From: Sandaracinaceae bacterium
Lineage (GTDB): Bacteria; Myxococcota_A; Polyangia; Polyangiales; Sandaracinaceae
Direction: 5' to 3'
DNA length: 20,493 nt
Assembly: GCA_025056955.1 (NCBI GenBank)
Contig: JANWYL010000018.1
Span: 1-20,493, forward strand
Position numbers and translations under genes: made by a program. Of the stretch, positions 14,971 through 20,493 are shown piece after piece (position 1 is the first letter of the stretch; each line of letters opens with the position of its first letter). The notes beneath the pieces are model-generated. The model had not been told where the DNA came from and ran no database searches. It saw only the letters and a list, made by a program, of their open reading frames with translations.

Positions 14971-15456
14971 TCAGCGAATTGAACAAGGGGGAGGCACCTT
15001 TTGACCAGAGCGTTCGAGCATTTGATTCCAACCACGGATGGCCAAAAGACAAGCCTCTCGTTCAAATTCACCAAGTTCTTTGATTGATTCCATGTCTTGA
15101 CATGCTTGTGCGGTGTTTTGTGCTTGTTCGCTCCAAGGCAGGTTTTTGGCAATCCAAAGGCAGCACGCCAGCGCATTTTCGCAAATCGATTCAGGGATCG
15201 ATTCGGGTGAAGGAAAAGGTGAACGTGAAGGAGGAGCGGAAGTGGGAGAAAGTGGAGCGGTTGCATGCATTGGTGAATGAGGGGGTTGAGGTTGGGGAGG
15301 TGGTGGTTGAGACTGGCATGAGAGACATCCTTCATTTGCCCAAACGCAGGCGAGAAGAAGAACCAACTGCCCGAGCAGTGGGCGGTGGTGGGTCAATCTC
15401 TTCAATGCCTTTCGGATTTTTTGTGCGCTTGTGCTGGCCTCTTGCAAATCCTGCAT
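14971..15456 (-). CDS. Secreted or lipid-anchored Cys- and Pro-rich small protein, function unknown
   Basis: This 161-residue product has a basic N-terminus and a hydrophobic stretch at ~27-40 (LLGQLVLLLACVW), including an imperfect lipobox LLAC at 34-37. After it comes a Pro/Ser-rich linker of ~45 residues. A compact C-terminal region follows with Cys92, Cys98, Cys99, Cys119, Cys136 and Cys158, which probably form disulphides outside the cytoplasm (CENALACCLWIAKNLPW, AACQ-like helix, REACLLAIRGWNQML). I do not recognise a family. The ATG at 15454-15456 has AAGGGA 4 nt upstream. An opposite-strand frame over the same region is less credible, because it is a mirror of the Pro-rich linker. The gene converges on the C45 hydrolase. 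Confidence 0.62.
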   Translation of the reverse strand: MQDLQEASTSAQKIRKALKRLTHHRPLLGQLVLLLACVWANEGCLSCQSQPPPPQPQPPHSPMHATAPLSPTSAPPSRSPFPSPESIPESICENALACCLWIAKNLPWSEQAQNTAQACQDMESIKELGEFEREACLLAIRGWNQMLERSGQKVPPPCSIR

Positions 15457-15979
15457 CGTTTCCCTTTATGCTTTGGCGAAGCGGATGGAGGATTTGGTTG
15501 GGTGAGTTAAATTGTCGACAAGCTTGCCTTCAAAGCGTTCAAGATGCATCTGGACCAGTGATTTAGGGGCAAGATGGAGCGAGTGCTTTGCTCAACGAGC
15601 GAGCAATCGCGCTTTGAGTCTTTTTGTGGCTTGTGGCTATTAGGAGCAAACAAGGGCTTCCATGGTATCAATGGTGATTCCAAGCCCTTGACGCCGTGTG
15701 TAAAGGCTCTTGCTTCGTCGGCTGATTGCTCTTCTTCAAGCCTTCTAGGGAGAAGTGTGGGCACTGCAGAGACGCGTTTGGGCGGAGGAATTGGGCTGAT
15801 GAGTGGCTCAACTCTGAAAGTGTGAGAGGGTTGCTCCCTAGACGGGCCATGGTGACCACATTCCGGTGGCAAAGCAAGCGCTCGGGGTGTATAGCTCATA
15901 GCGGAAAAACAAACCCACTGTTTTGGCTTCCTCTCTTTGCGGATTGACCCAAGATCAAGTAGGCACCGTGAGGCTTTTT
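15457..15979. other. Divergent intergenic stretch without a recognisable gene
   Basis: These ~520 bases separate the minus-strand Cys-rich protein gene from sdhC. A minus-strand frame of 130 codons (15507-15899) and several shorter frames exist. None has a good ribosome binding site, a recognisable motif or clear protein character. Promoters for sdhC and for the minus-strand gene should lie here. A weak candidate for sdhC is TGGCAA (15867-15872), a 17-nt spacer and TATAGC (15890-15895), but it is too poor to call. No tRNA or terminator was seen. Confidence 0.5.
15968..15973 (+). promoter_or_regulatory. Ribosome binding site of sdhC
   Basis: GTGAGG lies 6 nt before the ATG at 15980. This supports that start over an upstream in-frame start at 15923. 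Confidence 0.6.
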
Positions 15980-16729
15980 ATGGCCAGTTCTCAGGTACTC
16001 TCATTCACACGCACGGCAATTGGTCAAAAGGCTCTGGTTGCAGTGACAGGCATCATCCTTTACGGGTTCGCATTTTTCCACGCTTTGGGCAATCTTCAGG
16101 TTTTTTTAGGGCGAGAGGCATTCAATCAGTATGCAGAAATGTTGCAGTCCATGCCAAAGCTGGTGTGGGCGACCCGGTTGGTTCTTCTGGTTGCGCTCAT
16201 CACCCATGTTGTTTTGGTCGTGCGCCTGGCGCGGCGGGCACGTGAGGCAAAGCCAGCCCACTATCGATTTGAGGAACGCATGGACCCTTCTGAGGGAATT
16301 CTTAGGCGATATGCGCGTCAGACCATGTTGCTTTCTGGGCTTATCATTTTGGCCTATATTGTTTTTCACTTGATGCATCTCACTGTAGGGGCTGTTCCTG
16401 GGCTCTTTTTTGTGAGGGGAATGGCCTACGAAAACCTTATATACGGAATGAGAACCCCATGGGTGGCTGGTTTCTACCTATTCGCCAACCTCCTTTTAGG
16501 CTTGCACCTCTACCATGGTTGTAGGGCGTTGTTTCAAACCCTTGGCTTGCGTCACCCACAGTGGGATCGGCGCTCCTTTGCAATGGCTTTGTCGATCACA
16601 GCAGTCATTGTGGGCACGAATGTGATCATTCCAATTGCTGGGCTTACCCGTTTGGTGGGTGGCGAATTGCCGGAGGATCCCCAAGAGGTGCTTAGGACAG
16701 GGGAAGAAAAGCACACAGTCAGCGAGTGA
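15980..16729 (+). CDS. sdhC: Succinate dehydrogenase cytochrome b558 subunit
   Basis: This 249-residue membrane anchor belongs to the five-helix, di-haem type (b558 family, as in Bacillus and myxobacteria). It replaces separate SdhC and SdhD. Helices fall near 16-36, 62-82, 115-135, 160-180 and 203-222. Likely haem-ligand histidines are in FFHALGN (34), ITHVVLV (76), FHLMHLT (130/133) and GLHLYHG (176/179). It anchors SdhA/SdhB to the inner membrane and passes electrons to quinone, most likely menaquinone in this enzyme type. The ATG at 15980 is chosen from GTGAGG 6 nt upstream. Its stop lies 8 nt before the sdhA ATG, so the two are coupled. Confidence 0.92.
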   Translation: MASSQVLSFTRTAIGQKALVAVTGIILYGFAFFHALGNLQVFLGREAFNQYAEMLQSMPKLVWATRLVLLVALITHVVLVVRLARRAREAKPAHYRFEERMDPSEGILRRYARQTMLLSGLIILAYIVFHLMHLTVGAVPGLFFVRGMAYENLIYGMRTPWVAGFYLFANLLLGLHLYHGCRALFQTLGLRHPQWDRRSFAMALSITAVIVGTNVIIPIAGLTRLVGGELPEDPQEVLRTGEEKHTVSE

Positions 16730-16737
16730 GAGGGAGT

Positions 16738-18696
16738 ATGGATCTCAAGAGCAATACACCCACAGGTCCAATTGAGAAGCGCTGGCAAAACCACAAGTTT
16801 CAACTTCAACTGGTCAACCCAGCCAACCGCCGAAAATATAAAATCATCGTGGTGGGGACAGGGCTTGCCGGTGCATCGGCAGGAGCCACCCTGGCCGATT
16901 TGGGTTATAACGTGCTCTCCTTTTGCTACCAGGATAGTCCGAGAAGGGCCCATTCGATTGCAGCGCAAGGGGGGATCAACGCCGCTAAGAACTACCAAGG
17001 TGATGGAGACAGTGTCTTTCGTCTCTTTTATGAAACGATCAAAGGGGGGGATTTTCGCGCCCGAGAGAGCAATGTGTACCGTTTGGCTGAAATTTCGGTG
17101 GACATCATCGATCAGTGCGTGGCCTTAGGAGTGCCTTTTGCAAGGGAGTATGGGGGGTTACTTGCCAATCGCAGCTTTGGGGGGACACAGGTGAGTCGCA
17201 CCTTCTATGCGAGGGGTCAAACAGGGCAGCAGCTGCTTTTGGCAGCCTATTCTGCCCTTTCTCGAATGATTGCTGCAGGCAAGGTTCAGATGCGCCCCCG
17301 TTGTGAGATGATCGATCTGATTGTTGTTGACGGCCGGGCTCGTGGAATTGTCACGAGAGATCTCGTTACCGGCAAACTCGAAGCACATCTTGGAGATGCG
17401 GTGATTTTGGCAACTGGTGGGTATGGCAATGTGTTTTACCTTTCGACCAACGCGAAGGGGTGCAATGCATCTGCGATTTGGCGTGCTCACCGGAGGGGGG
17501 CTGGCTTTGCCAACCCATGCTTCACCCAAATTCACCCGACTAGCATCCCTCAGGCGGGAGAGTACCAAAGCAAACTCACCCTCATGAGTGAGTCTTTGCG
17601 CAACGACGGCCGCATCTGGGTACCGCGCAAGCCAGAGGATTGTACCAAAGACCCTCGCTCGATCCCTGAGCGGGACCGCTACTACTACCTTGAGGAGAAA
17701 TACCCAAAGTTCGGTAACCTCATGCCTCGAGACATTGCCAGTCGGCAAGCCAAGTTTGTGTGTGATCAGGGGCTTGGGGTGGGGCCTGAGATCGATGGGG
17801 TGCGCCGAGGGGTTTATTTGGATTTCACCGATGCGATCAAGCGGGATGGTGTTGAGGTGATCCGCGAAAAATACGGAAACCTTTTCGATATGTACGAGCG
17901 CATCACCGGCGAAAATCCGTATGAGGTGCCGATGCGCATTTATCCTGCAACCCACTACACGATGGGGGGACTTTGGGTGGATTACAACCTAATGAGCAAT
18001 ATTTCAGGGCTTTTCGTTGCTGGTGAAGCGAATTTTTCCGACCATGGTGCAAATCGCCTGGGTGCGAGCGCACTCATGCAAGGTTTGGCAGATGGTTTTT
18101 TCATCTTGCCCTATACAGTTGCTGACTATTTGGCTCGAAATGGCCCATCAAAAGGTGTTGACGAAAATCACCCTGCTGTGCGCTCGGCGATCAAAGAAGC
18201 CGAAGCACGCATCAACCAATTCATTGAAGTGGGCCAGAAGGGGACTCACACCGTTGATTACTTTCACCGAAAGTTGGGGATGATTTTATGGAATGAATGC
18301 GGAATGACGCGCAACGAAAAAGGCCTCCGGAAAGCACTTGAGGAGATTCCAAAACTCCACGAAGAGTTTAGGGCAAAAGTCAAAATCGTTGGTGGCGGTG
18401 AAACCCTCAATCGAGAGCTTGAAAAAGCCTTGCGGGTTGATGATTTCTTTGAGCTTGGGGTGTTGATGTGCCTGGATGCGCTGGAACGAGACGAAAGCTG
18501 TGGTTGTCATTTTCGTGAGGAGCATCAAACGAAACCTGATCCCAATGTGCCTGGAAGCTATGGGGGAGAATGTGTGCGGGATGATGAGCGCTTTGCACAC
18601 GTTGCAGTGTGGGAGTGGAAGGGCGAGGGGAAATTTGCAAGGCACGTCGAACCCCTCAATTTCGAGTACGTCAAGCTTGAACAGCGCAAGTATTAA
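16738..18696 (+). CDS. sdhA: Succinate dehydrogenase/fumarate reductase flavoprotein subunit
   Basis: This 652-residue subunit oxidises succinate to fumarate in the TCA cycle and respiratory chain. The FAD-binding Rossmann motif is IIVVGTGLAGASAG (GTGLAG at 40-45). The covalent-flavin His72 lies in HSIAAQGGI. ILATGGYGNVF and PTSIPQAGEYQSKLTLM-like residues follow, and the catalytic-arginine segment RDIASR falls near 331-336. The capping and C-terminal flavin contacts include HYTMGGLWVD and GEANFSDHGANRLGASALMQGLADG. Length and motif order match the non-E. coli SdhA clade of myxobacteria, Bacteroidetes and epsilon-proteobacteria. AGAGGGAG immediately precedes the ATG at 16738. A GTG at 16726, overlapping the sdhC stop, is an alternative. 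It ends 67 nt before sdhB. Confidence 0.96.
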   Translation: MDLKSNTPTGPIEKRWQNHKFQLQLVNPANRRKYKIIVVGTGLAGASAGATLADLGYNVLSFCYQDSPRRAHSIAAQGGINAAKNYQGDGDSVFRLFYETIKGGDFRARESNVYRLAEISVDIIDQCVALGVPFAREYGGLLANRSFGGTQVSRTFYARGQTGQQLLLAAYSALSRMIAAGKVQMRPRCEMIDLIVVDGRARGIVTRDLVTGKLEAHLGDAVILATGGYGNVFYLSTNAKGCNASAIWRAHRRGAGFANPCFTQIHPTSIPQAGEYQSKLTLMSESLRNDGRIWVPRKPEDCTKDPRSIPERDRYYYLEEKYPKFGNLMPRDIASRQAKFVCDQGLGVGPEIDGVRRGVYLDFTDAIKRDGVEVIREKYGNLFDMYERITGENPYEVPMRIYPATHYTMGGLWVDYNLMSNISGLFVAGEANFSDHGANRLGASALMQGLADGFFILPYTVADYLARNGPSKGVDENHPAVRSAIKEAEARINQFIEVGQKGTHTVDYFHRKLGMILWNECGMTRNEKGLRKALEEIPKLHEEFRAKVKIVGGGETLNRELEKALRVDDFFELGVLMCLDALERDESCGCHFREEHQTKPDPNVPGSYGGECVRDDERFAHVAVWEWKGEGKFARHVEPLNFEYVKLEQRKY

Positions 18697-18709
18697 TCAA
18701 GTGCTCAAA

Positions 18710-18741
18710 ATGGGAATGAGGGATATTCGACTTTTTCCCAT
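18710..18741 (+). other. Inverted repeat between sdhA and sdhB
   Basis: ATGGGAA (18710-18716) and TTCCCAT (18735-18741) are perfect 7-bp complements around an 18-nt loop, inside the 67-nt gap between sdhA and sdhB. There is no T-run directly after, so it is not a typical terminator. It could be an mRNA processing or stability element, or chance. Confidence 0.25.
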
Positions 18742-18763
18742 ATTTGGTTTCAACGGGTGAGCC

Positions 18764-19558
18764 ATGGGAGAAACAATCGATCTCAAGCTTCACGTGTGGC
18801 GTCAAAGTGGACCTAACGCACCTGGTCGTTTTGAAGACTATACCCATTATGCGAAAGCGATTCCAACTCATGCTTCTTTTCTTGAGTTTTTGGATATTGT
18901 GAACGAGCGTTTGATCCTCGCTGGCATTGAGCCAATCGCCTTTGATCACGATTGCCGAGAAGGAATTTGCGGAATGTGCGGAGTGGTGATCAACGGGAGG
19001 CCTCATGGCCCCCGCAAGGCAACGACGACCTGCCAGCTTCACATGCGGCACTTTCGAAATGGGGAAGAAATCTGGGTTGAGCCATGGCGGGCCAAGGCTT
19101 TCCCCATCGTCAAAGACCTGATCGTGGATCGAAGTGCTTTTGATCGCATCATTCAGGCTGGCGGGTACATCACAGCGCGGGTGGGCTCAGCGCCCGATGC
19201 GAATGCGATCCTGATTCCAAAGCAGGTTGCAGAAGAGGCCATGGATGCGGCGGCATGCATCGGATGTGGAGCCTGTGTCGCAGCGTGCCCAAACGGAAGT
19301 GCCAGTCTCTTTGTGGCTGCCAAGTTGGGGCATTTCAATTCATTGCCGCAGGGCAAGCCCGAACTTGATCGGCGGGTGCTGGGAATGGTGACCCAGCATG
19401 AGAAGGAGGGATTTGGTGGGTGTTCCAACCACTACCTTTGTGAGGCGGCTTGCCCCAAAGAAATCAGTGTGAAGTGGATTGCCAAAATGAACCGTGACTT
19501 CATTCGGGCTTCGCTCCGCTATGCACCGCCTGTCGAACGCAAAGAGGGATATGGGTAG
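18764..19558 (+). CDS. sdhB: Succinate dehydrogenase iron-sulfur subunit
   Basis: This 264-residue subunit carries electrons from the SdhA flavin to the membrane haems. The plant-ferredoxin-type [2Fe-2S] ligands are Cys64, Cys69, Cys72 and Cys90 (DCREGICGMCG and TTTC). The C-terminal ferredoxin part has CIGCGACVAACPN (165-177) and GGCSNHYLCEAACPKEI (Cys220, 226, 230), which supply the [4Fe-4S] and [3Fe-4S] ligands. All expected cysteines are present. The ATG at 18764 has GGGTGA just upstream. It is the last gene of the sdhCAB operon. The next sequence lacks a clear T-rich terminator, but a hairpin lies 14 nt after the stop. Confidence 0.96.
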   Translation: MGETIDLKLHVWRQSGPNAPGRFEDYTHYAKAIPTHASFLEFLDIVNERLILAGIEPIAFDHDCREGICGMCGVVINGRPHGPRKATTTCQLHMRHFRNGEEIWVEPWRAKAFPIVKDLIVDRSAFDRIIQAGGYITARVGSAPDANAILIPKQVAEEAMDAAACIGCGACVAACPNGSASLFVAAKLGHFNSLPQGKPELDRRVLGMVTQHEKEGFGGCSNHYLCEAACPKEISVKWIAKMNRDFIRASLRYAPPVERKEGYG

Positions 19559-19571
19559 GAGCTTCTGGTAC

Positions 19572-19594
19572 CTCAACCAGGGGGTGTGGTTGGG
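19572..19594 (+). terminator. Weak hairpin downstream of sdhB
   Basis: CTCAACCA (19572-19579) can pair with TGGTTGGG (19587-19594), with one G-U pair, around a 7-nt loop. It starts 14 nt after the sdhB stop. It is not followed by a run of T, so it is at best a processing/stability hairpin or a weak terminator. Confidence 0.25.
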
Positions 19595-20352
19595 TTGAAA
19601 CCGCTAGGTGAGAGTCGCCTCGCGGATGCTCTCTTTATCGAGCTAGTGGCTTGCTTTAGGGAGCTGGGAGAGATGGGGGTGATGCTGGCCGGTGATGGTT
19701 GGTGCATTACTTTGCACCTTTCCACTTCGAAGGGGGTTCGTTGACCGATGTTTTTGGAGTGTTTCGCCGAATTGCGCTGCTTTTCTTGGGATGATCTTTT
19801 GAGCGAAGTGTCGTCAGTGAAGGCGAATCCAGGTCAAATGGATTCTTTAGGGGTTCTCGAGATCTGTTGCTTGGCCATGCGGGGTTGTTAAAGATGGTTG
19901 TGCCCTCGTGGTGATGATCATCAATGTGGTGCTTTCTGCTTGTTCAAGTCAAATGAAGCTTTGGTGAAGCTTGGCATGTTCACCAACAGTGCATTGATGG
20001 CTTCCCTTTGATGCGATGAATCATCTGCGCATGGCTTCACGATGAACCCTCTCTTTCGATGGGTGACAAGCCCTTTTGCGCGATAAACTCAGAAGGCGCC
20101 CTGATGGTGGTTCAACTGCTTCCAGAGAGGGGGGCCATACACCTCAAGTGGCTTGCGGTGAGGCAAAAGGATGTGGTCGCAGTTGCGACCCACTTGATGC
20201 CTTGCAGTGGCGATGATTTGGTTTTGATGGCTGGTCGGTTTTGGCAATGGGTTGGTGTTGATGCCTTCGGATTTGGATTCAACCAGCGAAGAAAGTGGAA
20301 GGTGTTCTTTCGTGGATAGCGGGATGTTAGGGAGGCCTTCGAGCCATGTGCG
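19595..20352. other. Stretch without an intact gene, possibly eroded coding sequence
   Basis: About 760 bases after sdhB hold only short frames. Some pieces read like protein: one plus-strand frame running to a TGA near 19743 contains ADALFIELVACFRELGEMG, and another at 20059-20319 (86 codons) contains GALMVVQLLPERG. They lie in different frames, interrupted by stops, with no ribosome binding sites and no family I recognise. This looks like a decayed gene, but it could be plain intergenic DNA. No tRNA, insertion-sequence end or repeat array was found. Confidence 0.4.
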
Positions 20353-20493
20353 ATGGTTAGGATTCTTCTAGGAAGACAGCTTTTTCGATGGCATGTAGCA
20401 GTTGCTGCATCCTGTTGGCTTTTCGCATCCACTGGATATCACCCTCATGATGCAATGGTGCTAAAGGACGGACATTGTTTGGTGTCTGGGTGA
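20353..20493 (+). CDS. Short open frame with a signal-peptide-like start, doubtful
   Basis: From an ATG at 20353 there are 46 codons to a TGA that coincides with the window end. The start of the product is basic, followed by a hydrophobic Ala-rich segment (WHVAVAASCWLFAS) that resembles a signal peptide, then YHPHDAMVLKDGH. There is no convincing ribosome binding site and I do not recognise it. It may be the 5' end of a broken exported-protein gene. Confidence 0.18.
   Translation: MVRILLGRQLFRWHVAVAASCWLFASTGYHPHDAMVLKDGHCLVSG

Noticed and set aside
15084..15566. A 160-codon plus-strand frame over the Cys-rich protein gene
   Set aside because: Its composition (Glu/Val/Lys/Gly runs) mirrors the Pro/Ser-rich linker on the minus strand. 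The minus-strand frame has a ribosome binding site, a signal segment and patterned cysteines.
15507..15899. A 130-codon minus-strand frame upstream of the Cys-rich protein gene
   Set aside because: No ribosome binding site, no recognisable motif, and a composition not clearly protein-like. Kept only as a remark in the intergenic entry.
20112..20432. A 106-codon minus-strand frame at the right end
   Set aside because: No motif or ribosome binding site. The composition is Ser/Thr/Arg-rich, as expected for a chance frame.

Overview
The window carries three protein-coding blocks on DNA of roughly balanced base composition. Gene content points to a member of the Myxococcota (delta-proteobacterial myxobacteria). 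The evidence is two Ser/Thr kinases of the myxobacterial type (HRDxSPQN catalytic loop, membrane segment, PEGA domains), a very long Pro/Ala/Ser-rich IF-2, a YlxR-L7Ae fusion and an sdhCAB operon with a five-helix cytochrome b. Free-living myxobacteria are GC-rich. The moderate GC here, with two broken reading frames and poorly coding stretches, suggests a lineage under genome reduction, for example a host-associated Polyangiales relative. That placement is an inference and was not checked by search.

Block 1 (minus strand, 7427 down to 1) is the conserved nusA-infB translation/transcription operon: rimP, nusA, ylxR-L7Ae fusion, infB, ylxP (DUF503), rbfA, then the start of a DHH-family phosphoesterase (nrnA-like) cut by the window edge. 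Several junctions are ATGA overlaps or short gaps. A plausible promoter lies upstream of rimP. IF-2 is interrupted by a +1 frame change in its low-complexity linker, between about 3976 and 4073.

Block 2 (plus strand, 7480 to 14956) begins with an unrecognised open frame (7480-8127) that runs into a Ser/Thr kinase with a TTGA overlap. Next come a zinc-ribbon four-helix membrane protein, a secreted or membrane-anchored helical-repeat protein, a second kinase whose transmembrane/PEGA half lies in another frame (13125-13745), and a C45-type Ntn hydrolase. Together these look like a membrane signalling cluster. A small Cys- and Pro-rich secreted protein or lipoprotein (14971-15456, minus) faces it, with a 14-base gap between the two stop codons.

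Block 3 (plus strand, 15980 to 19558) is sdhC-sdhA-sdhB, encoding a di-haem, probably menaquinone-linked succinate dehydrogenase. The last ~930 bases hold no recognisable gene and read like eroded coding sequence. The window has no rRNA, recognisable tRNA, insertion sequence or CRISPR array.
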